64,000 bases of DNA from Massilia aurea (lineage in GTDB: Bacteria; Pseudomonadota; Gammaproteobacteria; Burkholderiales; Burkholderiaceae_D), in the NCBI RefSeq assembly GCF_024753205.1, contig NZ_JANUGZ010000001.1, positions 1,054,001 through 1,118,000 on the forward strand. Reading direction: 5' to 3'. This document shows positions 39,669 to 48,824 of the stretch, one piece after another (within the stretch, counting starts at the first letter, position 1; each line of letters starts with the position of its first letter). Below the pieces are notes generated by a model. The model was not told the DNA's origin. It saw only the letters and a list, made by a program, of their open reading frames with translations, and ran no database searches. The translations under genes were made by a program, and so were the position numbers.

Positions 39669-40277
39669 TCAGTTATGAATGTACTTGGTGTACACGTCGC
39701 TGAAATCGCGCTTGGTGTAGGTATCGAGCATCGCGGTATTCAACGCCGTCAGCAATTCGTCAAATTGACTCACGAGTCCACCGGCACCCGGCGCGATGTT
39801 GAGCTTGTGCACCGATGCAGTGGCGTCCAGCGTGCGCAGCGCGTTATTGCGGCATACCGCATCGCGTTGCTGCTGCTTGCCGATCGAGATCAAGGCTTTA
39901 TAAATGTCCTTGAGCTGTTCGATGAACGCTTTCTTGACGTCGATGGAGAACGCCGTGTCGTCCAGATTGAATTTGAGCTCGATATCCATATCCAGCGTGC
40001 CGGCTGTTTCGATGGTCACGTCGGTAATCTGGTGCGACGCGTAATCGTAGCGCTTGATCGCGCGCTTCGACGAAATGGCCGAGTCGCCATCCACATGAAT
40101 CAGGCCAAGATTGGTAAAGCAGTATTCGTCTTTCTTGCTTTTGATGAGAAAGAAGATCTGCTCGCCGTCTTCGGTGAACAGGTAGTCATCCGCATCGACA
40201 TTGCCGTAGTCGGCCGGGCCGACAATGACGCCGATATCGCTGATGCCGAGTGCTTCTGCCGCCATACGCTTGAACAT
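39669..40277 (-). CDS. YvbH-like bacterial PH-domain protein
   Basis: 202 residues with AGGAAGG upstream. The N-terminal half, about 1-125, matches the bacterial pleckstrin-homology family of Bacillus YvbH: FKRMAAEALGISDIGVIVGP, then FLIKSKKDEYCFTNLGLIHV and KRAIKRYDYASHQITDV. The rest is a helical extension. No membrane segment. Function unknown. Closest remembered relatives are in Firmicutes, and the gene reads less GC-rich than its neighbours, so transfer is possible. Confidence 0.75.
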   Translation of the reverse strand: MFKRMAAEALGISDIGVIVGPADYGNVDADDYLFTEDGEQIFFLIKSKKDEYCFTNLGLIHVDGDSAISSKRAIKRYDYASHQITDVTIETAGTLDMDIELKFNLDDTAFSIDVKKAFIEQLKDIYKALISIGKQQQRDAVCRNNALRTLDATASVHKLNIAPGAGGLVSQFDELLTALNTAMLDTYTKRDFSDVYTKYIHN

Positions 40278-40324
40278 GATCGCCTTCCTGAGTGGTGAGA
40301 AAAAAAAAGATACATTACCACCGT

Positions 40325-41131
40325 TTATTCGGGCACCCCGAGAATCACACTCGACGCCTTGAACAAGGCGGTTGCAGCCAGCCCTTCCGCCAGCCCCAGC
40401 GTATCGACACTCTCGCTGGTCACGGTCGCGGCGACCGTGCCGCCACCGCCCAGTGCAATCACGACCTCGGCATTAACGGCACCGCGTGTCAGGCGCGCGA
40501 CGGTACCGGCCAGCTGGTTGCGCGCCGACAGCCGCACGCCCTCGCCGGCCATCATGACGATCACCGAGGATGACTTGATCAGTGCAAACACTTGCCGGCC
40601 CGGCGCCAGCGCCAGGTTGTCGGTGCTCTCGCGCGTGACGATCGCGACGATCTTCTGCCCGCCGGCGATGGCAAGTTCGATCTCGTCATTGACCGCGCCC
40701 GGTACCACGCGCGTGACCGTGCCAAAGAACTGATTACGTGCGCTCGTTCGCATCTTGAACCTCGTGAATAGGGCGACATCGTCGGCCACGCCCTCTGCCT
40801 GCCGATTGAGCCGTTCCAGAAAATCATGGTGCAGTTGCTCGACCATGGTGAAGTTCTCGACCAGTTGCGCGCCGCGCGCCGTCAGCCGCGTGCCGCCACC
40901 GCCCTTGCCGCCCGTCGAGCGCTGCACGAGCGGTTCGCCGGCCAGGTTGTTCATCGTGTCGATCGCTTCCCACGCCGCCTTGTAGCTCAAGCCGACCTGT
41001 TTTGCGGCCGCCGTAATCGATCCGCATTGCGCAAGCGCCGCCAGCAAGCCGACCCGGTTCGTGCCGCCGAGCTGCTCGCCACCGACCGTCATCCAGACGG
41101 TGCCCTCGAGAGCGATGTGCCTGTCATCCAT
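40325..41131 (-). CDS. modE: Molybdate-responsive regulator ModE
   Basis: 268 residues from the ATG at 41131. The N-terminal winged helix contains GSITAAAKQVGLSYKAAWEA (about residues 38-57), followed by the ModE turn GGKGGGGTRLTARGAQLV. Two C-terminal Mop/TOBE domains start at RTSARNQFFGTVTRVVPGAV and RLSARNQLAGTVARLTRGAV; these bind molybdate or tungstate. Divergent from modABC with an operator-like palindrome between. With molybdate bound it should repress modABC. Confidence 0.93.
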   Translation of the reverse strand: MDDRHIALEGTVWMTVGGEQLGGTNRVGLLAALAQCGSITAAAKQVGLSYKAAWEAIDTMNNLAGEPLVQRSTGGKGGGGTRLTARGAQLVENFTMVEQLHHDFLERLNRQAEGVADDVALFTRFKMRTSARNQFFGTVTRVVPGAVNDEIELAIAGGQKIVAIVTRESTDNLALAPGRQVFALIKSSSVIVMMAGEGVRLSARNQLAGTVARLTRGAVNAEVVIALGGGGTVAATVTSESVDTLGLAEGLAATALFKASSVILGVPE

Positions 41132-41146
41132 GTGCGCTCCAGAATC

Positions 41147-41936
<790 letters not shown>

Positions 41937-41940
41937 GCAC

Positions 41941-42624
41941 ATGCTGGACGCGTCCGACTTCGCCGCGATCTGGCTGACGCTCAAGCTTGCGACCCTCGTC
42001 ACGCTGCTGTTGCTGCTGTTTGGCACGCCGCTGGCATGGTGGCTGGCGCGCACCCGCTCGCGCGCCAAGCGCGTCGTCGGCGCGCTCGTCGCCCTGCCCC
42101 TCGTGCTGCCCCCGACCGTGATCGGCTTCTACCTGCTGCTGGCGATGGGGCCGAACGGCCCGCTCGGGCAGCTCACCGGCGCGCTGGGCCTGGGTACGCT
42201 TGCCTTCACCTTCACGGGCCTCGTGATCGCGTCGGTGTTTTATTCGCTGCCCTTCGTCGTGCAGCCCCTGCAGAATGCTTTCGAAGCCATTGGTGAACGC
42301 CCGCTCGAAGTGGCCGCCACGCTGCGCGCCGGGCCATGGGACACCTTCTGGTCGGTGGTCGTGCCGCTGGCGCGCCCCGGCTTCGTCACCGGTGCGATCC
42401 TGGGCTTTGCGCACACGATCGGCGAATTTGGGGTCGTGCTCATGATCGGCGGGAACATCCCCGACAAGACGCGCGTTGTTTCCACCCAAATCTACGATCA
42501 CGTCGAAGCGATGGAGTATGCGCAGGCCCACTGGCTGGCCGGCGGCATGCTGGTGTTCAGCTTTGTCGTGCTGCTCACCTTGTACACGCTGTATCCGCAG
42601 TCGATGCGGGGGACGCAGCGATGA
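41941..42624 (+). CDS. modB: Molybdate ABC transporter permease
   Basis: Inner-membrane permease, 227 residues, with about five or six helices. The cytoplasmic EAA loop for contact with ModC reads [20 protein letters not shown] (about residues 120-139). It begins four bases after modA and overlaps modC by four bases (ATGA), so the three genes are coupled. Confidence 0.95.
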   Translation: MLDASDFAAIWLTLKLATLVTLLLLLFGTPLAWWLARTRSRAKRVVGALVALPLVLPPTVIGFYLLLAMGPNGPLGQLTGALGLGTLAFTFTGLVIASVFYSLPFVVQPLQNAFEAIGERPLEVAATLRAGPWDTFWSVVVPLARPGFVTGAILGFAHTIGEFGVVLMIGGNIPDKTRVVSTQIYDHVEAMEYAQAHWLAGGMLVFSFVVLLTLYTLYPQSMRGTQR

Positions 42625-43697
42625 CGCCCATCTCGCTCGCATGCCGGATCGACCGCGGCGCGTTCAATCTCGATGTCGACCTGGCCCTGCCCGGGCGCGG
42701 CGTGACCGCGCTGTTCGGGCACTCGGGCTCCGGCAAGACCACGCTATTGCGCGTGCTGGCGGGCCTGGAGCGCGTGGCCGGCGCCCGCGTCGCGCTGGGC
42801 GACGAGGTGTGGCAGGACGACGCGCGCAAGGTGTTCGTGCCGACCCACGAACGCGGCATCGGCTATGTGTTCCAGGAAGCGAGCCTGTTCCCGCACCTCT
42901 CCGTGCGCGCCAATCTCGAGTTTGGACGCAAGCGCCTCAAGCCCGCCGAGCGCCGCTTCGACCTGATGGCGGTGGCCGAGCTGCTCGGCATCGAACGGCT
43001 GCTCGATGCCAGCCCCGCCACGCTATCAGGCGGCGAGCGCCAGCGCGCGGCCATTGCGCGCACGCTGCTCGCCTCCCCCCGCCTGCTGTTGATGGACGAG
43101 CCGCTCGCTGCGCTCGACATGCGGCGCAAACTCGAAATCCTGCCCTACCTCGAACGCCTGCACGACGAACTGGCGTTGCCGGTCGTGTATGTCAGCCACG
43201 CGGCCGACGAAGTGGCGCGCCTGGCCGATCATCTGGTGGTGCTGGAAGAAGGCCGGGTGCTGGCCAGCGGCCCGTTGGCCGCGACGCTCGCGCGGCTGGA
43301 CCTGGCGGCAAATTTTCAGGACGACGCCGGCGTGATGATCGAGACCACGCTGCAAGCGCACGATGACGATGGCCTGTCGCACCTGGCATTTGCCGGCGGC
43401 GTGCTGCTGGTGGGCCAGCGTAACGCCGCCGTCGGCACCCGCGTACGCTGCCGCATTCACGCTCGCGATGTGAGCCTGGCGCTGGAACGGCCACGCGGCA
43501 GCAGCATCACGAACATCCTGCCGGCGCGGGTCGACGCCGTGGGTCCGAGCGGGACGCCTGGCCAGGTGCTGGTGCGCCTGCTGGTTGGTGACACGGCGCT
43601 GCTGGCGCGGATCACGGAGCGTTCGCGGCGCGAACTGGCGATCGCGCCGGGATGCGCGCTGTGGGCGCAGGTGAAGGCCGTGGCGCTGCTGGCCTGA
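42621..43697 (+). CDS. modC: Molybdate ABC transporter ATP-binding protein
   Basis: 358 residues from the ATG at 42621. Walker [15 protein letters not shown] (about residue 33), ABC signature [16 protein letters not shown] (about 134), Walker [13 protein letters not shown] (about 155) and the switch His in [13 protein letters not shown] are all present. The last 90 residues are a Mop/TOBE domain that binds molybdate, as in typical ModC. The long upstream open frame to 42336 runs through modB and is not used. Confidence 0.95.
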   Translation: MTPISLACRIDRGAFNLDVDLALPGRGVTALFGHSGSGKTTLLRVLAGLERVAGARVALGDEVWQDDARKVFVPTHERGIGYVFQEASLFPHLSVRANLEFGRKRLKPAERRFDLMAVAELLGIERLLDASPATLSGGERQRAAIARTLLASPRLLLMDEPLAALDMRRKLEILPYLERLHDELALPVVYVSHAADEVARLADHLVVLEEGRVLASGPLAATLARLDLAANFQDDAGVMIETTLQAHDDDGLSHLAFAGGVLLVGQRNAAVGTRVRCRIHARDVSLALERPRGSSITNILPARVDAVGPSGTPGQVLVRLLVGDTALLARITERSRRELAIAPGCALWAQVKAVALLA

Positions 43698-43709
43698 ACC
43701 TGAACCGGG

Positions 43710-45605
43710 TTAGCCCCGGAGCGCCGCTTCCAGATCCGACAACTCGGCCGGCTTGACCAGATGCGCATCGAACCCGGCCTCGTGCGCGCGGCGGCGGTCT
43801 TCCGGCGAGCCGTAGCCCGTATGCGCCACGAGGCGGATATGCGCCAGTTGCGGATTGCTCTTGATGCGGCGCGCGACCTGATAACCATCCACGCCCGGCA
43901 AGCCGATATCGAGCACGATCACGTGCGGCTCGTGGCGCGCGGCCAGCTCTTCGATCTCGTTGGCGTCGGCCGTGGTATGCGCCTCGTAGCCCATCTCGGC
44001 CAGCAGGAAGCCCATCATCTCCATCGCATCGACGTTGTCGTCCACCAGCAGCACGCGCATGCCGCCGCTCTGCGACTCGGGGGTTGGTTGCGTTGCCGCC
44101 GCATCGTCCGCGCCGGCCCCGACATGCAGCAGCGGCAGGTCGACGGTGAACGTGCTGCCAAGGCCGATGCCGTCGCTGGTGGCCGACAGGTGGCCGCCAT
44201 GCAGTTCGAGCAGGTGCGACACCAGCGACAGGCCGATGCCCAGGCCTTCCGGCGCGCGGTCGGGCGGCACCTCGACCTGGGTGAACATGCCGAAGATGCG
44301 CGGCAGGTTGTCCTTGGCGATGCCGATGCCGTTGTCGCGCACCGAAATGCACACGCGCGCACTGTCGGTAACGCGCACGGCCAGGTGGATTTCGCCACCG
44401 GTGGGCGTGAACTTGGCGGCGTTGTGCAGCAGGTTGCCGACCGACTGGGCCAGGCGCACCGGGTCGCCCGAGACCCAGATCTGGTGGTCCGGCTGCTCGA
44501 CGCTCAGGTGGTGCCCGCGCGCGTTGATCAAAGGCGCGGCCGTCTCGATGGCCTGGGCGATCACGCCGTTGATGTCGACTTCTTCATTGCGCAGCACGAT
44601 TTTTCCTTCGGAGATGCGGGCCACGTCCAGCAGGTCGTCGACCAGGTGCGCCAGGTGATCGACCTGGCGCGTGATCACGTCGCGTGCATGCGCCTGGCGC
44701 TCGGCCGCCCCTTCGCCGATGGCGCCCAGCAGCGCGGCCGCGTTGCGGATCGGGCTCAGGGGATTGCGCAGCTCGTGCGCCAGCGTCGCCAGAAACTGGT
44801 TCTTGTTGCTGTCGGCGGCGCGCAGCAGCGCCTCCATTTCGCGCCGGCCCGTGATGTCGCTGGTGACGCGCGCCACCCGCACCACCTGGCCGCGCGCATC
44901 GCGCACCGGGAACACGCGGTCGCGTACCCAGCGCACCTGGCCGTCGGCGCCGGCGATGCGGAACTCGTCGTCATAGTGGGCTTCAAATGCCACGCGCTCC
45001 CAGCGCGCGGCCATGCGCGCGCGGTCGTCCTGGTGCACGGCGGCGAGCCAGTCATCGGGCTGCTGGCCCAGCGCTTCGGCGCTGCGGCCCCACACGGTGG
45101 CATACGCCGGGCTGACATACACCACCTCACGCGCCGGCACCGAGAACATCCAGAACACGTCGTCGATATTGTCGGTCAGCTGGCGGAAGCGTTCTTCGCT
45201 GTCACGCAGGTCGACCTGGATCTGACGCATGCGCAGCAGCGCGTTGACGTTGGCGATCAGTTCATCGGCCTCGATCGGCGCGGCCAGGTAGTTGTCAGCG
45301 CCGCCTTCCAGGCCGCGGATCTTGTCGGCGCGGCCCGTCAGCGCGGCCGATGTCTGCAGCACCAGCACCGTGCTGCTGTCCGATTCGGCCTTGATGCGGC
45401 GGCACACTTCGATGCCGTTGATGTCGGGCAGCTTCACGTCCAGCAGCACCAGCGCGGGCAATGTGTTGCGCACGATTTCCAGCGCGTCCGTGCCGTTGGC
45501 CGCTTCCAGCACCTCGAAGCCGGCGCTTTGCAGGATGCGGGTCTTGGCGTAGCGGGCGCCGTCGTTGTCGTCAACGTTGAGAATCTGGGTCGGATGGGAG
45601 TTCAT
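43710..45605 (-). CDS. Hybrid histidine kinase: receiver - PAS - HisKA - HATPase - receiver
   Basis: 631 residues. The N-terminal receiver has the phosphoacceptor region LVLLDVKLPDINGIEV, but the usual Lys is replaced (NYLAAPIEADEL). A PAS fold covers about 135-255. The kinase core has the H-box LATLAHELRNPLSPIRNAAA (about 278), an N-box around VGNLLHNAAKFTPTGGEI, and G boxes RDNGIGIAKDNL and APEGLGIGLSLV. The C-terminal receiver is intact (HVIVLDIGLPGVDGYQ; Lys in HLVKPAE). Last gene of the stressosome operon, overlapping the kinase before it by four bases; it convergently abuts modC. Confidence 0.9.
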   Translation of the reverse strand: MNSHPTQILNVDDNDGARYAKTRILQSAGFEVLEAANGTDALEIVRNTLPALVLLDVKLPDINGIEVCRRIKAESDSSTVLVLQTSAALTGRADKIRGLEGGADNYLAAPIEADELIANVNALLRMRQIQVDLRDSEERFRQLTDNIDDVFWMFSVPAREVVYVSPAYATVWGRSAEALGQQPDDWLAAVHQDDRARMAARWERVAFEAHYDDEFRIAGADGQVRWVRDRVFPVRDARGQVVRVARVTSDITGRREMEALLRAADSNKNQFLATLAHELRNPLSPIRNAAALLGAIGEGAAERQAHARDVITRQVDHLAHLVDDLLDVARISEGKIVLRNEEVDINGVIAQAIETAAPLINARGHHLSVEQPDHQIWVSGDPVRLAQSVGNLLHNAAKFTPTGGEIHLAVRVTDSARVCISVRDNGIGIAKDNLPRIFGMFTQVEVPPDRAPEGLGIGLSLVSHLLELHGGHLSATSDGIGLGSTFTVDLPLLHVGAGADDAAATQPTPESQSGGMRVLLVDDNVDAMEMMGFLLAEMGYEAHTTADANEIEELAARHEPHVIVLDIGLPGVDGYQVARRIKSNPQLAHIRLVAHTGYGSPEDRRRAHEAGFDAHLVKPAELSDLEAALRG

Positions 45606-46978
45606 GATCCTGTGGTGTCAAATGCTGATGGCGTCGGCGCCAGGCTGCGCGGCAGGGTCAGCGTGAAGGTCGAACCGACACCGACGGTGCTGGCCACGTC
45701 GACGCGCCCGCCAAGCAGCTCGGCCAGCTTGCGGCACAGGGGCAGACCGAGACCGGTGCCCTTGCTGCGCCGTTGCAGCGGATGCTCGATCTGGCTGAAT
45801 TCTTCAAAAATGAGTTGCAGGTTCTCGTGGCTGATGCCGATGCCGGTATCGGCCACGGCAAAGGCGATCGTGTCTGCCTCGGGATCATGCGCGGCAAACA
45901 CCAGCACCGAGCCCTGCTCGGTGAATTTCAGCGCGTTTGAAATGAAGTTGCGCAGGATCTGCGAAATCTTGCCTTCGTCGGAATACAGAGGCTCGGTCAC
46001 GCCGGACGGTTCGAACACCAGTTCGACGCGCGCCTCGTCCACCAGCGGACGCAGCATCCCCTTGAGCGCGCGGAACAGGTTCTCGACCACGACCGGCTCG
46101 ACCTCTACCCGCACCCGCCCCGCTTCGATCTTGGCCAGGTCGAGCAGGTCATTCACCAGCTCGGACAAATCGTTGGCCGCGGTGGCGATGAAGCTCACCT
46201 GGCGCTCCTGCTCTTCGGTCAGATCGCCATCCATCCGGTTGAGCAGCAACTGGGCCAGCGCGCGGATCGACGACAGCGGCGTGCGCAGTTCGTGGCTCGT
46301 GTTGGACAGGAAGCGCGACTTCATTTCGTCGGCGCGGCGCAGGCGCTCGGCCTTGTCCTCGATCTCGGCGTACAGCGCCACGATGCCGCGGTTGGTGTCC
46401 TCCAGCTCGCGCGTGAGCGACATCAGGTCTTCCTGACGTTCGCGCAGCTCGGCCAGTGTCGACAGCAGCTCCTGGTTCTGCATCTGCAGCTCGTGCAGGG
46501 GGCTGGCGTCCGGGCTGTCGGCCAGGCGCGCGCCGATTTCAGCCAGCCGCGCCGGCGTGATGCGCTCGTGCGCCGGCAGCGCCTTGCGCACCGTGACATT
46601 GGCCGCGCCGGTTTCACCGGGGTCGACTTCGCACGCGTCCATCAGGCGATGGGCGGTAATGATCGCCAGTTCGCGCAGCGACTCGGGGCCTATTTCGCCG
46701 AACGTGGCGTCGCCCGCACGGCCGTTGCGCGGCCGCCCGGCGCTGACCAGCACTTCGAGATGCTGGCGCCCGTCGCGTTCGCACAGCTGGAACACGGCGC
46801 GCCCGCCGGGGCCCTGGTAGCTGGCGCCGCGCGCCACTTCGGACACCGCCGTGCCGACCCGCACCTGGTCCTGCTGCGACAATCCCAGCATGGCCGAGAT
46901 CTGGCGCGCACGCTGGCGCACCAGCACCACATCCTGCTCGCTGTCCAGGCCAACGCTGAGGATGCGCAGGGATGTCAT
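45602..46978 (-). CDS. Histidine kinase with degenerate RsbT-like N-terminal domain
   Basis: 458 residues from the ATG at 46978, which overlaps the previous stop. Residues 1-160 align by eye with the RsbT-type GHKL fold, but the ATP motifs are lost: SEVARGASYQG replaces the N-box SELARNTIKYG, SAGRPRNG replaces DAGQGIPN, and no G2 box remains. A coiled-coil follows at about 170-225. The kinase core is intact: FLSNTSHELRTPLSSIRALA, LRNFISNALKFTEQGSVLVF, VADTGIGISHEN and GTGLGLPLCRKLAELLGG. No transmembrane segment, so it likely senses the cytosolic stressosome. An upstream in-frame run to 47143 is out of phase with the neighbouring gene and rejected. Confidence 0.85.
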   Translation of the reverse strand: MTSLRILSVGLDSEQDVVLVRQRARQISAMLGLSQQDQVRVGTAVSEVARGASYQGPGGRAVFQLCERDGRQHLEVLVSAGRPRNGRAGDATFGEIGPESLRELAIITAHRLMDACEVDPGETGAANVTVRKALPAHERITPARLAEIGARLADSPDASPLHELQMQNQELLSTLAELRERQEDLMSLTRELEDTNRGIVALYAEIEDKAERLRRADEMKSRFLSNTSHELRTPLSSIRALAQLLLNRMDGDLTEEQERQVSFIATAANDLSELVNDLLDLAKIEAGRVRVEVEPVVVENLFRALKGMLRPLVDEARVELVFEPSGVTEPLYSDEGKISQILRNFISNALKFTEQGSVLVFAAHDPEADTIAFAVADTGIGISHENLQLIFEEFSQIEHPLQRRSKGTGLGLPLCRKLAELLGGRVDVASTVGVGSTFTLTLPRSLAPTPSAFDTTGS

Positions 46979-48003
46979 GCGAGGCCCGCTGCCCGGCGCA
47001 CGACGACGACCATGGCGTCGTCGCGCCCACGAATGAAGTCGCGCATCAGCACGGCGGCGATCAGCGCCGGCGCGCGCCCGTGCAGGCCCGGATACTTGTG
47101 CAGATCCCACTGGGTCTGGATACCGTCCGAGCACAGGATGCACAGTGCCCCGGGCGGAAACGGCACCGAAAACTCCTGCACCTTGCGCATATTGGCGCCG
47201 ACGATGCCGTTGTGCGAGACCAACGCGCGCCGGTCGTCATCGATCACGACGCCAGCAATATTGCCCACACCGGCGAAACTCAGTTCATCCTTGTAGAAGT
47301 CGACGCGCGCCGCCGCCAGCGCGGCGCCGCGTGTGCCGCGCAATGCTTCGTGCGCCACGTGCACCATCTCGCCGGCGCCGACCGGGCCGCGCTCGGCCAG
47401 CGCATCGATCGCCGCATTCGTGGCGGCCGCCGCATTCGGGCCGTGGCCCAGGCCATCGCACGCCAGGATGGTCGCGCCGTCGTCGCCGCACGAGACGGCC
47501 CAGCCGTCGCCGCATTCGTCTTCGCCGGCAATCGGCGCCCACAGCGCGCCCACTTCCACACCGCTGGGGTGCGGGGCCGGCTCGTCGCGCCACAGACGCA
47601 TGAAGAACGCGGTGCCTTCGTCGCGCCGTGTGTAGACGTCGAATTCGTCGGACAGGCGCAGCAGCGCGCCCAGGCCGGTGCCGGCGGTGCCGGCGCTCGA
47701 GACGCCATCGAGCAGGCAGTTGTCGATGTCGGCGATACCGGGGCCCTTGTCGAGCGCCAGCACGTCCACGCCGATGCCGGCCGGCGACTGCGCCGGCCCG
47801 ACGTGCATCGCACCTTCGCCGGCGTGCTTGAGGATATTGGTGGCCGCTTCGGTGATGATCAGGGCCAGCTGGCCGGCCTTGACTTCATTAAAGCCCAGCG
47901 AGTCGGCCACCTTCTGGCCGGCGCGGCGCACGGCCGCGACATCGCTGGCATGGGTGAGGTTGAAGACGAAGTGCGACGACTGAGAACTGATCAGCGTTTC
48001 CAT
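46975..48003 (-). CDS. rsbX: RsbX-like protein: GHKL ATPase fused to SpoIIE-type phosphatase
   Basis: 342 residues. Residues about 10-135 are an RsbT-like anti-sigma kinase domain with the N-box ALIITEAATNILKHAG and G1 ALDKGPGIADIDN. Residues about 150-340 are a PP2C/SpoIIE phosphatase with ATILACDGLGHGPNAAAATN and the metal-binding Asp residues in LCSDGI and RDDAMVVVV. In Bacillus, RsbX resets RsbR and RsbS by dephosphorylation; here a kinase-like half is fused to it. It overlaps rsbT by 13 bases. Confidence 0.88.
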   Translation of the reverse strand: METLISSQSSHFVFNLTHASDVAAVRRAGQKVADSLGFNEVKAGQLALIITEAATNILKHAGEGAMHVGPAQSPAGIGVDVLALDKGPGIADIDNCLLDGVSSAGTAGTGLGALLRLSDEFDVYTRRDEGTAFFMRLWRDEPAPHPSGVEVGALWAPIAGEDECGDGWAVSCGDDGATILACDGLGHGPNAAAATNAAIDALAERGPVGAGEMVHVAHEALRGTRGAALAAARVDFYKDELSFAGVGNIAGVVIDDDRRALVSHNGIVGANMRKVQEFSVPFPPGALCILCSDGIQTQWDLHKYPGLHGRAPALIAAVLMRDFIRGRDDAMVVVVRRAAGLA

Positions 48004-48458
48004 TTGATAATCAGCACCGCGGTGCCCTCCTTCGGACGGCTGTCGATGTCGAATTCGTCGACCAGCCGCTTGGAGCCGCCCAGGCCGAGGCCCAGGCCGC
48101 CGCCAGTGGTGAAACCGTCACGCAGTGCGCTCTCGATATTCGGGATGCCCTGGCCGGCGTCGACGAACAACAGCCCGACGCCAAGGCGCGCGCCGTCGTC
48201 GAAGGCATCGAGATGCACCTCGCCGCCGCCGCCGTATTTGATGGTATTGCGTGCGAGTTCACTGGCCGCCGTCACCAGCTTGGTCTGGTCGACCAGCGAG
48301 AGACCGATCGCCACTGCGCGTTCGCGCACCTGCTTGCGCACGCCCACCACGTCTTCATCCGAGCGCAGGCGCAAGGTCACGCGGCCGGTACGCTGCGCGC
48401 GGCGATGCTCCAGCAACGGTGTCTCGAACAGCACCGTCTGGGTTTGCGCGTCGACCAT
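47991..48458 (-). CDS. rsbT: Anti-sigma-factor-type serine kinase RsbT
   Basis: 155 residues. GHKL kinase with N-box ASELARNTIKYGGGGEV (about residue 65) and G-boxes LLFVDAGQGIPNIESAL and GGGLGLGLGGSKRLVDEFDI. It contains all ATP-site motifs. In known stressosomes RsbT phosphorylates RsbS and RsbR and is released to activate a partner. Its start overlaps the rsbS stop. No rsbU phosphatase follows; the downstream partner here may be the histidine kinase with an RsbT-like N-terminus. Confidence 0.9.
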   Translation of the reverse strand: MVDAQTQTVLFETPLLEHRRAQRTGRVTLRLRSDEDVVGVRKQVRERAVAIGLSLVDQTKLVTAASELARNTIKYGGGGEVHLDAFDDGARLGVGLLFVDAGQGIPNIESALRDGFTTGGGLGLGLGGSKRLVDEFDIDSRPKEGTAVLIIKWKR

Positions 48459-48814
48459 TATCGATAGCTCTTTCCGAGCAGGGCCATGCCCTTCTCGACA
48501 TTGAGCGCCGTCTGAACGCCATGCAGAGTCAATCCGAGTTCGACGAGCGTGATCGCCACTGCCGGCTGCATGCCCACCACCACGGTGCGTGCATCGAGCA
48601 CGCGCGCCATGGCGGCGGTATTGCTGATCATGCGGCCGATGAAAGAGTCGACCAGGTCGAGCGCCGAGATGTCGATCAGGACACCCTTGGCGCTGTCGCT
48701 GACGATGCGCTGGGTCAGGTCGTCCTGCAGCTGCATCGCCAGGCGGTCATGCATGTCGACCTGGATCGTCACCAGCAACAGGTCGCCCATGCGCAGGATC
48801 GGGATACGTTCCAT
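48458..48814 (-). CDS. rsbS: Stressosome scaffold RsbS (STAS domain)
   Basis: 118 residues, single STAS domain. The phosphorylatable Ser sits in DISALDLVDSFIGRMISNTA, matching the IDSFI signature of Bacillus RsbS. The C-terminus GMQPAVAITLVELGLTLHGV is near identical in pattern to the Bacillus protein. With RsbR it builds the stressosome core that holds RsbT. Overlaps rsbT by one base and lies 10 bases after rsbR. Confidence 0.92.
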   Translation of the reverse strand: MERIPILRMGDLLLVTIQVDMHDRLAMQLQDDLTQRIVSDSAKGVLIDISALDLVDSFIGRMISNTAAMARVLDARTVVVGMQPAVAITLVELGLTLHGVQTALNVEKGMALLGKSYR

Positions 48815-48824
48815 AGTACTCGCC

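Noticed and set aside
43761..46436. 891-codon plus-strand open frame
   Set aside because: Runs opposite two histidine kinase genes with intact domains; no recognisable motif of its own.
46979..47143. N-terminal extension of the histidine kinase
   Set aside because: Runs through the RsbX-like gene in another frame; the ATGA overlap at 46975-46978 is a normal coupled start.
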